DNA of 64,000 nt from G965200765 sp965203865 (GCA_965203865.1 OZ241916.1:1116001-1180000), one strand, 5' to 3'. Shown: positions 16,172 through 25,509, counted from the stretch's first letter. Notes: generated by a model not told the origin, from the letters alone. Made by a program: numbers and translations.

Positions 16172-17698
16172 TTATACCCTGGAGCGAATGATGTCAATGT
16201 CAGGTGGAATGATTCGGGGCGTGATTAGCAAGATAAGCCTAGCTCGCTTGTTATCTACCCGTCTGTTTTGGGCAAGTAGACTATTGTTTCGACTACCGGT
16301 AGATCTGGATGTGTCAAGCCCTGCAACAACCAGTGTTTCACCCGATTTCAAAAGTACAGGAATAAGCATTGATCGCGACTCCAAATCCGGAAGTTGAATC
16401 ACCGGCTCGTTCGGACCTGCATCTGCCGGGAATCGTTTCATTGATTTTATTCGAGTAGTTCTTACAGTCGCATGTAGTATCAACTGGTTTGTATCAGGCA
16501 GGACTTTGCTCAAAAGATTAAGAGCAATACCATCTTGGATTTTTCCTGGTATTAATCGGACTGAAGAGCCGTTTTCATCGTTGACCACATCTCTACGCTG
16601 AAGGTAGGTCGTTTCATCGCCGAAAAATACAGGAACTGGTTGGCCATTCAATCCACGAATCACTGATGAAGTTAATTTTGAAATCTGATTTTTTCCTGCA
16701 GAGGCTTTCAGGATTGTAGAAACCTCGGTATCTCTATCGGTTGGTGGTCGAGAATACTTAAAGGTTATCAAGGATTCATCATCATTATTGGTCAATATGG
16801 TTGATAGTGTTCCACCGCTCAATGCAGAATCCAATATTCCTTTGAAACTGAATCCTCTGTCACTTGAGTCGTTGTATTCAATTTCGTAAAGGTCGACTTG
16901 GACCAGTATTTGACTGGCGAGTTGTTGATTCTTACGTTTTACCCATTCGTCAATTTTCGCCAAGGCAACGGGTGTGTCCGTTACGGTTAGAGTTCCTGAA
17001 TTTGGACTAACAGTTGCTTCTCCTTGAGGTGATAGCAGATTCTGAATTTCTTCGGAAGTTTCTTTCCAAAAATTTGAATCATCCGATACAACAGAAACAT
17101 AATCGCTTGCGCTAAGGTCAGACCCATTGCCTGCCAGTGACCCTGACAGTGCTATGTTCCCCGACCATTTCGAGCTTACCCCGGAAGCATAGATAGACCA
17201 TATGCGAAGCTCTGTACGGTACAAGAGTATTTTTGAATCTTTCCACTTCCAATACACACCTTGCTGAGTACTGACTCGTTCCAAAAAGTCATGAATTGAC
17301 CCGGACCAAGTCAGTTTTTCCATCTGCTCGTTTCCGATTTCCGGGTCAATGTCGACTGCCAACCCTGTCTGCCTTGCAATAATTTCGCCTAGCAAACCAA
17401 AAGTGAGGGGTTCGGCGAAGTTTAACTCAATACTCATGTGCAATTGCTTCGGTAGTTTGGCCGGTTGCTCTTTGAGAAATATTGGAGACCGCGATCCAAG
17501 GTACGCATTGTCAAGACTTTGAACTATTTTTGTCTGTTTATTGAGAACTTTGCTATGCACATCTTTAATTGCATCTTCAGCTTTTTGATGTGTTTCCATG
17601 GCTGTGGATTCAGTATTCTTCATTGAAGTACAGGCAGTAGCCAATACTGCACATCCGAGTATGATAATTGCGTTTATGATCAATAAGTTGGTGTTCAA
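16172..17698 (-). CDS. pilN: Thin-pilus secretin lipoprotein PilN
   Basis: A 508-residue outer-membrane secretin. The N-terminus is a lipoprotein signal with lipobox LATAC (Cys23). The N-terminal part holds the secretin N domains, and the C-terminal third carries the secretin core, including VPVFFGDETTYLQ, LPDTNQLILHATV and the closing block SGETLVVAGLD. It forms the ring through which the pilus leaves the cell. The start overlaps the pilL stop by 4 bp. Confidence 0.88.
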   Translation of the reverse strand: MNTNLLIINAIIILGCAVLATACTSMKNTESTAMETHQKAEDAIKDVHSKVLNKQTKIVQSLDNAYLGSRSPIFLKEQPAKLPKQLHMSIELNFAEPLTFGLLGEIIARQTGLAVDIDPEIGNEQMEKLTWSGSIHDFLERVSTQQGVYWKWKDSKILLYRTELRIWSIYASGVSSKWSGNIALSGSLAGNGSDLSASDYVSVVSDDSNFWKETSEEIQNLLSPQGEATVSPNSGTLTVTDTPVALAKIDEWVKRKNQQLASQILVQVDLYEIEYNDSSDRGFSFKGILDSALSGGTLSTILTNNDDESLITFKYSRPPTDRDTEVSTILKASAGKNQISKLTSSVIRGLNGQPVPVFFGDETTYLQRRDVVNDENGSSVRLIPGKIQDGIALNLLSKVLPDTNQLILHATVRTTRIKSMKRFPADAGPNEPVIQLPDLESRSMLIPVLLKSGETLVVAGLDTSRSTGSRNNSLLAQNRRVDNKRARLILLITPRIIPPDIDIIRSRV

Positions 17699-18480
17699 TT
17701 TGATTCTTCCTTGCCTGCAGGTTCAATAACCAGAACAGAATTTCCAGTGTAAAAGTTTGCATTGAGCGGGATCGGCGCAGATTGATAGAATTCCAGTACT
17801 TTTTCAATTGCCTGCTGAATTGTTCCCCGATAGACGACTTCGTGGGAAACTACATAGTCATGAGAACTGGTCCAATCAAGTCGCCAGCCAATTTTTTCGA
17901 CCCATGACCCGAAATTTTCGGAAAGAGTGAGTTCAGGATTAAGCTTCCATTCTTTTTCAATAGTAAATTTACTGGAATTTGAGTTGTTCAGAGCAACGGC
18001 AGACATTATTTCCGGTTTGATATCAGAAACTTTAGTGTTGCTGGATATTGATGGTGCTTTGGCATCGTTTAGTTGAAAAGTCACGGTTCTATCCAAATCG
18101 TTTTGTACAAGTTGCCATGGTTTGCCTGTCAGAGTTGCAAGAGCGTTTCGAAGTGTAATCGGCCCCAGCTTGCGGTGAACTCGCGGAAGGGGAAGATTCA
18201 TTAGTTTTTGATTTCGCATATCATTTGAATAGGAAAGACGATATCCGGATTCTTCAAGCAGGTACCCCACTGCCTGCCCAATTGTTGTAATTGACGATGG
18301 AAGTTTCATTTTTACAACAACTGAAAGGGGATCAATTTGTTGAGGCTCGGCAACTGGAGTTGTTTTTGAATAGCGATTCAGATTGATTTCTCCCTCATCG
18401 CCGGCTAAACACATGGGCGAGATTCCGACAAGCAGGGAAAAAAGCAAGCACTGAGTAGCATTACTGGTTCTTGAATTCAT
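17695..18480 (-). CDS. pilL: Thin-pilus protein PilL
   Basis: A 261-residue exported protein, signal peptide residues about 1-26 (cleavage after CLAG). The N-terminal half contains the conserved PilL region (IGQAVGYLLEESGYRLS, followed by LPLPRVHRKLGPITLRNALATLTGKPW), and the C-terminal part is a TcpQ-like domain (WRLDWTSSHDYVV and VLVIEP). PilL is the first gene of the conjugative thin-pilus operon and probably helps the secretin. No gene lies between it and the ArdC-like gene 42 bp upstream, so both may share a transcript. Confidence 0.83.
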   Translation of the reverse strand: MNSRTSNATQCLLFSLLVGISPMCLAGDEGEINLNRYSKTTPVAEPQQIDPLSVVVKMKLPSSITTIGQAVGYLLEESGYRLSYSNDMRNQKLMNLPLPRVHRKLGPITLRNALATLTGKPWQLVQNDLDRTVTFQLNDAKAPSISSNTKVSDIKPEIMSAVALNNSNSSKFTIEKEWKLNPELTLSENFGSWVEKIGWRLDWTSSHDYVVSHEVVYRGTIQQAIEKVLEFYQSAPIPLNANFYTGNSVLVIEPAGKEESN

Positions 18481-18521
18481 TGTAAATACAGTAATTTCAT
18501 TTGTTGTACAAAAAGAATTTC

Positions 18522-19499
18522 TTAAGAATTCGAGACTGAAATATCCGATAAACCTGATGCGGATTCTAATTTGTGGTCGATTAGGGGCCTACCCGCCAAT
18601 TCCATTAGGTAACATGTTGCCTGCCACGCTTCCGCACTTGCTCGAAAAATTGAGTTTGGGTCATTTTCTAAAATTCGAATCCATGCCAGAACGTACCCCT
18701 CATGCCTCATTTCCCCTTGAATTCCCAGTTCAGCACACAAATAGGCTGAGCCAATTTCGGCTATTAGTTCTTCGTAAGCGTACTTATAGGACCCCTCTTG
18801 CACATCTTTCGATATTCCTACGCGATTGAGCCTTGTTTTGTGGCCAGACCAGTGCACCAATTCATGCATGATAGTACTGTAGTACCCCTCTGTTGCACTG
18901 AACGCCGAACGGGGAGGCATTAGAATGTAGTCTCCCTCTGGAATGTATAGGGCAGATGTACCTTGGTGCCGAATGGTAGCTTTTGTATTCACAACAAAAT
19001 TTTCGGCATCTTGATGAAGCAACCAGGGAAGTGATTCGTTTGAGGCATCATTTTCCTCCAAGTACTTTGGTGGGATATCGGTGCATTGCTCAACGTTGAA
19101 TAAATTGAAGCCCTTCATTAGCTTAATCGTTTGGGTGACTGCCAAGCCGTTTTCGTCAAACTCAGGAAGTCCGTCTTGGTTTTTTTGGGGAATTTGCAGA
19201 GTACGAAAAAAGATTGCAGTAGTACTTTGCTGACCCTGACGAACCTTTGCACCTATTTTCTTTGCTTGCGAAAATGTTAGCCAGCGGTCGCTTAAATAAC
19301 CTTTGGAAGCGGCAGCAGACCAAAGAATTGTAATATTGACCCCCGAATACTTTCGTCCCGTTACAACATTTGATGGCCGAGTATTAACAGGGCAGTCCCG
19401 ATTCCAAGGTCGAATCCATGGCGGTGCTCCAGCATGCAGAGCATTGATGAACCGATTGGTAATGATCTCGGATAGCCGATTGTAGTTATAGTTTGTCAT
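18522..19499 (-). CDS. ArdC-like anti-restriction protein (zincin-like metallopeptidase)
   Basis: A 325-residue ArdC-family protein. The N-terminal ssDNA-binding domain has PPWIRPWN and a GRKYSGVNITILW block, and the C-terminal zincin-like domain has HELVHWSGH at 212-220 with a downstream EELIAEIGSAYLC that would supply the third metal ligand. Family members on conjugative DNA protect incoming single strands from host restriction. It is placed right before the pilus operon, on the leading side of a transfer region. The long gap upstream (19,500-19,703) is AT-rich and could hold a promoter, but I see no clear -10/-35 pair. Confidence 0.82.
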   Translation of the reverse strand: MTNYNYNRLSEIITNRFINALHAGAPPWIRPWNRDCPVNTRPSNVVTGRKYSGVNITILWSAAASKGYLSDRWLTFSQAKKIGAKVRQGQQSTTAIFFRTLQIPQKNQDGLPEFDENGLAVTQTIKLMKGFNLFNVEQCTDIPPKYLEENDASNESLPWLLHQDAENFVVNTKATIRHQGTSALYIPEGDYILMPPRSAFSATEGYYSTIMHELVHWSGHKTRLNRVGISKDVQEGSYKYAYEELIAEIGSAYLCAELGIQGEMRHEGYVLAWIRILENDPNSIFRASAEAWQATCYLMELAGRPLIDHKLESASGLSDISVSNS

Positions 19500-19703
19500 T
19501 TATTCTGTATGTTGTTGATAATTGCAGCAAGTTTGCTATTGTGCAAATCAAATCTCCACAGAAAATCTAAAATCGGTCAGTATGAATTTTTTGAGGCGGC
19601 TATCTACACAGTGTTGTCAAGCATTTTTTTTAGCTCAAATCATGCATTGAGAATTTAGCTCAATTGCAAGCAATTGATAAATAAAAGGAATTCCACTATT
19701 TGA

Positions 19704-20930
19704 TTAAGTTTGAGGGGGAGATTTTTTGTTAACCTGCTCCAAGGTTCGTTTTATGTAGTTGTTGCGCGTTTGCTCATAGGATAATTTTGCCGATTGTCTT
19801 TTTGTTCGGTCTGCATATACTGATTCTGCGAGGTCGATTTGGAATTTGTCGTCTTCTCTCAAACCCACGCCGTTGGTTATTAGTCGTTTGCAGTAAGTAG
19901 CCATCAAGAGGGCGGCATTTCTTACCGGGTTGCATTGACCTTTTTTACCGATAACAATTCGTCCTTCTAGTTCATCAAGCAACAATTGCTCCCATCTTGC
20001 CCAAGGAGAAGGCGGCGGTTTCAAGTCGCTTGGAAGTTTCTCTAGTTGTAAAGCAACAAGGTGTTTTTGATTTTCAGTAAGCGAACTTGGAAATACCAAG
20101 CCAGAGGTTAGTAGTTCACTTGCTGAAACATTTGTAGGTTTGTTGTAGTTTAATATTTTTTTATTATTACAACTAACATACTTACTGTAGTTGGCAGGTT
20201 CCCCGTAGTTCACCTCATGAACTACGGGGACATCGCGGCTTGGTGAACTGTCATTGTCGTTGTTGATTGAAGACTCTTCATTTTGCTTGTATGCTTTCGA
20301 ATAGTAACTGTAGAAGCGAGCATTTTCCTCGCCGTCCAAAGCTGACCATGCTTCTACTCGTCTTTCAAATGGATGCACTGGCGCCAGTATGTCTTCCTCA
20401 ACATCAAGCCCATGACCAATTGACCGGATTATTGTTCTTGCAATTTTCCTAATGTCATTGCTTCGATGCTGGGTACTGTTATGTATAAATCCCATATACT
20501 TGGCATCAAGTTCGAACGTGTCTTTTATTGACAAGGGTTCGCCATGAATCATGTATATATTTCCATCTTTTGTAATTTGTCCCGATGAATTCCGTACTCT
20601 TTCCCTATGCAGAAGCGTAATCCAGCGTGTAAGACGAAGTCTTGCAATGGATGTGGCAACGGTTCCTCTGGAAATATTGAGTGCAGATTGAATCTCCTCA
20701 TAAGTAGGAAATACTGTTAAAGACATGTCAGGACTGCATTTTGCTCGTATCACGAGCCATACAATCTTGTCGTATGGATTTAATACTGGATCGAAAATCA
20801 GCAGGCGAGGATGAGAATCGTACCAATTGTCTGTAAATACCATTCCCGGTTTTTCCCGACCTTGATTTCGGAAATTTTCAATTGCCGCAAGAACTCTGCG
20901 GAAATTTTCACTGGTTTTCGATTCAGTCAT
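19704..20930 (-). CDS. STY4528-family ICE replication/regulatory protein
   Basis: A 408-residue protein whose N-terminal half has a winged-helix character (FPTYEEIQSALNISRGTVATSIARLRLTRW at about residues 74-104), consistent with DNA binding at an origin or promoter. It matches the STY4528-type protein that follows the DUF2857 gene in GI-type elements. The acidic, Ser/Asn-rich linker (about residues 210-260) is low in complexity. I infer a role in replication or copy control of the excised circle. Confidence 0.72.
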   Translation of the reverse strand: MTESKTSENFRRVLAAIENFRNQGREKPGMVFTDNWYDSHPRLLIFDPVLNPYDKIVWLVIRAKCSPDMSLTVFPTYEEIQSALNISRGTVATSIARLRLTRWITLLHRERVRNSSGQITKDGNIYMIHGEPLSIKDTFELDAKYMGFIHNSTQHRSNDIRKIARTIIRSIGHGLDVEEDILAPVHPFERRVEAWSALDGEENARFYSYYSKAYKQNEESSINNDNDSSPSRDVPVVHEVNYGEPANYSKYVSCNNKKILNYNKPTNVSASELLTSGLVFPSSLTENQKHLVALQLEKLPSDLKPPPSPWARWEQLLLDELEGRIVIGKKGQCNPVRNAALLMATYCKRLITNGVGLREDDKFQIDLAESVYADRTKRQSAKLSYEQTRNNYIKRTLEQVNKKSPPQT

Positions 20931-20966
20931 GACTCTAAATAGCGTTAAAGTTGAATTTCTGCCAGA

Positions 20967-20984
20967 AATTGAAGGATTTCAATT
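20967..20984. repeat. Small inverted repeat upstream of the STY4528-like gene
   Basis: AATTGAA and TTCAATT flank a four-base GGAT spacer, 37 bp before the start of the gene at 20930. It is AT-rich and could be an operator or a weak hairpin; no function can be assigned. Confidence 0.3.
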
Positions 20985-21066
20985 CAGTATGTAGCATTTT
21001 TAATTGCTGTCCGTTCACTGAAGAGTTGAATACACTTGCTAAAGCGGCTAAAGGCTCAAAGCTTAG

Positions 21067-21645
21067 CTATGAGCCCAGCAGCTCCAGAGTTCCGTCAAGG
21101 TCCCACTTTCGAACAAGATGCCAAATTACTCGATGGGGAATTTTCTTGTCTAGCAATTCAAAAACTTCAAGGAAGTCTTTCGCGTCGAAATTCTTGTCTT
21201 TGCCTTTGACTTTTTCGAATGCTTCCCAAACCTGTTTTGAAAGGTCTTCGTCCGGAATATTCGGCCGGCCGGCAGGTGCATGGCCAAGCCCAAGCTTACG
21301 GCGCTTCAGAGTAAATTCTTTGCTTCCCATGCCAGTTAAAAAGTGAATCATAGGTAAGGGAGCATCGTTAAGTATTAAGTCCTCAATAATTTTTTCCTTG
21401 TTTTTTTCTCTGTTCACGTAGTCAATCATTCTCCAGTAAACCTCCGGGTTCAGTGAAATGCTTAAAAAATGAGATCGAGTAGATGCCAAGCGAATGTCAT
21501 CTGTTGAAGACAAGTTTGCAAGTGCCTGAACTTCCTTTGGGCCAAATCCCATTTCCTTCAAGGCCAGCATGTCTCCTTCGTCCTGGCATCGCCGGCAGTA
21601 AATTACGATTGCTTGCATAAGTTCAGTTTCTTTTTTAATAGACAT
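21067..21645 (-). CDS. DUF2857-family ICE protein
   Basis: About 192 residues from an ATG at 21645 that has an AGAGG ribosome binding site; upstream in-frame starts reach into parB and are less likely. The sequence has the DUF2857 features: an early CRRCQDEGDMLALKEMGFGPKEVQAL block with a cysteine pair, a helix-turn-helix-like region, and the C-terminal IPHRVIWHLVRKWDLD. In GI-type elements this gene lies between parB and the STY4528 gene, exactly as here, 16 bp after parB. It is probably a FlhC-like regulator, which I infer from the family. Confidence 0.75.
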   Translation of the reverse strand: MSIKKETELMQAIVIYCRRCQDEGDMLALKEMGFGPKEVQALANLSSTDDIRLASTRSHFLSISLNPEVYWRMIDYVNREKNKEKIIEDLILNDAPLPMIHFLTGMGSKEFTLKRRKLGLGHAPAGRPNIPDEDLSKQVWEAFEKVKGKDKNFDAKDFLEVFELLDKKIPHRVIWHLVRKWDLDGTLELLGS

Positions 21646-21661
21646 GATTAAAATTACCTCT

Positions 21662-23323
21662 CTATTTTGAAATTTTGAAAAGATGAATATTTTTTTCAAT
21701 TGCGATTTGATGAATTGACCTGTAGATATCCAGCAATTTCGACAACTGATTCCATGAATTTTCGTCAAGGTTGCGAGTGCAAATATTGAACAATCCCAAA
21801 AACGGATAACTGCATTTCATATGTTGTCTGGCTGAACTGTAAAGAGTCTTTGGATTCCCAGTCCTAACATAAGGCAGCATGTCACCACCTGAAACCAATT
21901 TAGCCGTTAGGGGGCGGGCTGATTCAATGGCCCAGTGAATGTCACATAGTTCCAATAAAACCCACCAAGTTGCATCCCGAATGACAATTTGGTTATGACC
22001 AGTGTTTTTCAAGGAAGGTGGAAAGTCTGTTACCAAGTAGCCAATTCCCCAGTATCCGGTATCTACAACTATTTTTCTTTTTGAATCTGGGTGCACATTG
22101 AATTTGTAGTGTTTGGAAACATTCCAGGCAATCGAAAAAGCTTGTTGCTTTAATTCCTTCAATTTTGTCTCATGTTGATAAAAAGCACTACTGGAAAAAT
22201 CATATTCTGGAAAATTTGTCGGCTTGATTACTCGAGGAGAATTTTTGTCTGCTTTTGCAGCATTTTTATCTTTTGGAGCTTTTTTGCATGCACTCAAAAA
22301 GTGCATATTTGATGGTTTTTTTTGGGTGTATACACTGTATACACCCGAATTTTGCACTTTTGGAGTGCATCGGTCGGGCCATTGGTACAGTTTTTCTTCG
22401 CTATTAATTTCGTCTCTTTTTTGCGGTGGAGGCTTAAGTGGTTCATCGTTTAAATTTATGTAACCATCAATTCTTAACGCAATATCATGAATTGTTGTCA
22501 TTGCAGTTTGAGCAATGGAAAGCTCTAGGTTGCGACGATATTCATCATGTATCCAGGATGAGCCGCTGTAGGAGTTTAGAGTGTTAAAGAAAAGGTCCCG
22601 GTGTATGTTTTTTTCGATGCCAAATTCAGAACTGACTTTCCGCGATGTCTCTTCCAGGTTCCTAAGTTTTTGAAGTTGCGGTCTCCCCATTTTTTTGGAC
22701 AGCGAGTAGGGTAGATGAGGTTCGATAACTTCATGGGCATAAATCATAATTGAAAGAGTGTTAAGATTAATTGAATATCCTTTTTCAGTAAGCAATCGCT
22801 GGCAATTGCGCAAGGAAAGATCGTCTACACCGGATTCCATTTTTAGGAACTCAATCGCCTTTGCCAGCCCGCAAGCTCGATCAATAAAGCAAAGTGATTT
22901 TCGCATTTGATTTTCTTGCAGGTGTCCGATGATGGCATCCGATTCTTCTCCTGTCCAAGGAATATATGCACAGTCGACAAATTGAAATTTTCGGCTTCCT
23001 GTCTCTTTGAATAGTTCCTGAAGGGCTGTAAGACGAGTATTGCCCCCTTTGAAGATGATAAATTTTTGGTCTAAGGAGCGGCGTGTGATTACTAGGGGCT
23101 GATTCAGGCCGTCATTTGCGATTGACTCCTTAATTTGTAAATAGTTGGGGTTTGTATCGCGGCGTGGATTCTTGTCGTAAATTTCAATTAGTTTAAGTGG
23201 GAGAGTGAGCAACATCCTTGTTTTAATTTCAGGAATAAAGCGCACATCATTAGACAGCGATTTGAAATCAATCGCAGGTGCAAGCATCTCTTCAATGTGT
23301 TCGGATGTTGGTCGTTTCGGCAT
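21662..23323 (-). CDS. parB: ICE-type ParB (PFGI-1 ParB family)
   Basis: A 553-residue ParB of the ICE type. The N-terminal ParB/Srx domain shows YDKNPRRDTNPNYLQIKESIANDGLNQPL (about residues 50-80) and the nucleotide-binding GGNTRLTALQ. A helix-turn-helix part follows, then a long basic Lys/Ala-rich linker (about 310-370) and a C-terminal domain. It is expected to bind a centromere and act with ParA to keep the excised element. The linker-coding part contains a 23-bp palindrome flanked by two hairpins (reported separately). It overlaps parA by 32 bp at its start. Confidence 0.85.
   Translation of the reverse strand: MPKRPTSEHIEEMLAPAIDFKSLSNDVRFIPEIKTRMLLTLPLKLIEIYDKNPRRDTNPNYLQIKESIANDGLNQPLVITRRSLDQKFIIFKGGNTRLTALQELFKETGSRKFQFVDCAYIPWTGEESDAIIGHLQENQMRKSLCFIDRACGLAKAIEFLKMESGVDDLSLRNCQRLLTEKGYSINLNTLSIMIYAHEVIEPHLPYSLSKKMGRPQLQKLRNLEETSRKVSSEFGIEKNIHRDLFFNTLNSYSGSSWIHDEYRRNLELSIAQTAMTTIHDIALRIDGYINLNDEPLKPPPQKRDEINSEEKLYQWPDRCTPKVQNSGVYSVYTQKKPSNMHFLSACKKAPKDKNAAKADKNSPRVIKPTNFPEYDFSSSAFYQHETKLKELKQQAFSIAWNVSKHYKFNVHPDSKRKIVVDTGYWGIGYLVTDFPPSLKNTGHNQIVIRDATWWVLLELCDIHWAIESARPLTAKLVSGGDMLPYVRTGNPKTLYSSARQHMKCSYPFLGLFNICTRNLDENSWNQLSKLLDIYRSIHQIAIEKNIHLFKISK
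22288..22369. promoter_or_regulatory. Palindrome cluster within parB (possible centromere or operator)
   Basis: Three inverted repeats occur in 82 bp. A perfect 23-bp palindrome, GGGTGTATACA-C-TGTATACACCC, lies at 22324-22346. On each side is a hairpin built on TGCACT...AGTGCA with a 5-base loop: 22288-22306 (seven-pair stem) and 22353-22369 (six-pair stem). They fall in the stretch encoding the low-complexity linker of ParB. Function as a parS site is inferred only from position and symmetry. Confidence 0.45.
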
Positions 23324-24158
23324 GTTGTAATCCTCGAGTAGGTTTTAAATTTGTTTTCAACTTGGGCCACAATTCCATTACCAATGCAGTCATGGTGTCA
23401 TTAGCGCTGAAACCGTTTTTTCTCTTTCTTTCAAATTGATGTACTGGAACTTGAGCAGTTGCAGCATCTCGGTAAACAGTTCGGTCAGGTACTTTTGTAC
23501 TCAAAAAATTAAGGCTGGGAATTCTGAGACTGAGGTTGTGCAACTGATGAGTTATAGACTTTGAGTCAATAGTTGCTCGTGTACGATAAATCACTCCGTT
23601 GATTGATGGTTTGAGGACGGCTCGTTGTGATTGAATTACTTGATTCCAGGTTTGCAGAGTTCCGTTAATGAATTCTCGTGCGGAAAGTATGTCTGGCACA
23701 ACAGGACAGAGCAGAATATCGCTGGAGAGAATGACAGGCTCTAGAATTTTGCTTGAGGCTCCTTGAGTATCAACAATCACGAGGTCGTAGCCGTCGAGAT
23801 TATCAAGAGCGTATCGCAGTCTGTTGTGGCCATCTGTCAAGCTTGGCAATATGGTTTCGTTATTGTTATCCGGGTCATCTGCCACGACAATATCAAGTCT
23901 TGGAATAGCTGTACTGCTGATTGATCTCCTAATTTCAGCATGAGAAAATACTTTGGTAACTCCATGCTTGGATAGGCGGGAAATTGGGTAGTAGCGGCTC
24001 AGAGATGCCTGCGGGTCAGTATCAATCATTAATACCCGCCATCCATAATCTGCAGCAAGTCCGCCAATGTTAGCGCACAGGCAGGTTTTTCCGACTCCGC
24101 CTTTGGTTCCGTAGATTGATAATACAGTCTGTTCGTACATTTCGAATTTACTAGCCAT
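23292..24158 (-). CDS. parA: ParA/Soj-type partition ATPase
   Basis: A 288-residue ParA with the deviant Walker A motif KGGVGKT (residues 19-25), a second Asp motif MIDTDPQAS, and VIVDTQGASS for the Walker B region. It should be the first gene of the ICE maintenance module, acting with ParB to stabilise the excised circular form. A GAGGT ribosome binding site precedes the ATG at 24158. In related elements soj/parA lies next to the attachment site, so the ICE boundary is probably within the next 426 bp. Confidence 0.9.
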   Translation of the reverse strand: MASKFEMYEQTVLSIYGTKGGVGKTCLCANIGGLAADYGWRVLMIDTDPQASLSRYYPISRLSKHGVTKVFSHAEIRRSISSTAIPRLDIVVADDPDNNNETILPSLTDGHNRLRYALDNLDGYDLVIVDTQGASSKILEPVILSSDILLCPVVPDILSAREFINGTLQTWNQVIQSQRAVLKPSINGVIYRTRATIDSKSITHQLHNLSLRIPSLNFLSTKVPDRTVYRDAATAQVPVHQFERKRKNGFSANDTMTALVMELWPKLKTNLKPTRGLQHAETTNIRTH

Positions 24159-24584
24159 AATTTACGATTACCTCGACTCACACCAATTGACTCTTAATCA
24201 GTTGGCTTGGATAATCTTTTCATGGCATTACAAAATTCTTTTTTGCAGAGTATCTGACTGAAAATTACCTCTCGCTTTTTGAGAAATGATCGAATTGCAA
24301 ATGGTGACCCCGCTACATCCCATTGAAAAATTCGAGCAGCAGGTCGAACCAAAAATTATTTGTAAAAAACGTGAGAAACTCGTCTCTGTGAATTGAGATT
24401 TTCGTGATTCAATGCTGATTTCATGATTGAAGTGAATCCGCAAAATTGGGGAAGTTGAAAGATAAACAAAAAATTCAATTGATATGTTGAACTTGGCAGG
24501 TTGAAAAAGCCTGCGTTCATATCAGTTCCCCGGGGTGGGGTCAGTAAGGATGGCCCGAGTGATTCAGGACCCGTGAAAGTGCCG
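24159..24584. other. Gene-free junction between conjugative element and leucine operon
   Basis: No convincing gene is present in these 426 bp. Visible structure: an inverted repeat TTCGA/TCGAA around an 8-base spacer (24,330-24,347), a GCAGG/CCTGC hairpin (24,496-24,514), and a short GC-rich stretch (24,525-24,580) with CCCCGGGG and a GGGTC/GACCC pair 25 bases apart. It must hold the parA promoter and the right end of the conjugative element. I see no tRNA 3' end, so the attachment core cannot be placed. Confidence 0.5.
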
Positions 24585-25496
24585 CTATGTGGTTTGCTTG
24601 CTAATTAAAGCGGTAGATACTTTTGAATTTAACGGTTTGTTCAGTTTACTGCTTACAAACTTGGAAACGCTGACTAGCTCTTCTAATATAAGCCCGGTTC
24701 GTACGCCAAGCCCGTCCAGCATGTAAACAACATCTTCGGTTGCAACATTTCCGCTTGCCCCCTTTGCATAAGGACATCCCCCCAGTCCACCAATTGAACT
24801 ATCAATAATTGCAACCTCTTCATCTAGTGCAACAAGAATATTGGCTAGTGCCTGCCCATAGGTGTCGTGAAAGTGCACAGCGATAGCGTTTTCAGGTGCA
24901 TACTGCTTGATTGATTTCAGAAGGTTGCGTACATTTGACGGTGTGCCGACTCCGATTGTGTCACCAAGCGAAACTTCTCGACACCCCATTGAAAAAAGTT
25001 TTTCTACGACATTTATGGTGGTTTTCAAATCAACTTCACCTTCATAGGGACAGCCCATTACACAGGATACATAGCCTCTGATAGAAATCCCTCGGGATTT
25101 GGCCAATTCTACTATCGGCACATACTGGTCCAACCCCTGAGCGATGGTGGTGTTGGTATTCCGCATGGAAAAGGTATTTGAAACTGCAGAAAATATTGCG
25201 ATTTCCGATATGCCTGAAGAAATTGCCATTTCCATACCTTTCATATTGGGCACTAAAGCGACATAAGTGGTATTGGGTGAACGAGATATTTTCTGGAGCA
25301 CCGTGTCTGTGTTTGCCATTTGAGGAACCCACTTCGGAGACACGAAACTACCGACTTCAATGAATTTGAATCCGCAGTTTGAAAGCTGATCTATGAGTTT
25401 TACCCGAAATTGGACAGAAGTATCGCCGGGTTCGTTTTGAAGTCCATCGCGCGGACCAACTTCGGTCAGTACAACATCTTGAGGAGATTTGAACAA
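24585..25496 (-). CDS. mvaB: Hydroxymethylglutaryl-CoA lyase
   Basis: A 303-residue TIM-barrel lyase that splits 3-hydroxy-3-methylglutaryl-CoA into acetoacetate and acetyl-CoA, the last step of leucine breakdown. The N-terminus has EVGPRDGLQNE (residues 12-22, substrate and metal binding), VHFHDTYGQAL supplies metal-binding histidine and aspartate, and the active-site cysteine lies in GLGGCPYAKGASGN. The last gene of the operon, starting 13 bp after liuD. All catalytic motifs are present, so it is probably functional. Confidence 0.93.
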   Translation of the reverse strand: MFKSPQDVVLTEVGPRDGLQNEPGDTSVQFRVKLIDQLSNCGFKFIEVGSFVSPKWVPQMANTDTVLQKISRSPNTTYVALVPNMKGMEMAISSGISEIAIFSAVSNTFSMRNTNTTIAQGLDQYVPIVELAKSRGISIRGYVSCVMGCPYEGEVDLKTTINVVEKLFSMGCREVSLGDTIGVGTPSNVRNLLKSIKQYAPENAIAVHFHDTYGQALANILVALDEEVAIIDSSIGGLGGCPYAKGASGNVATEDVVYMLDGLGVRTGLILEELVSVSKFVSSKLNKPLNSKVSTALISKQTT

Positions 25497-25509
25497 GAAC
25501 TAACCTGGC

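Noticed and set aside
24228..24443. Small minus-strand frame of 71 residues in the ICE junction
   Set aside because: No ribosome binding site, no similarity I recognise and poor coding character; treated as chance.
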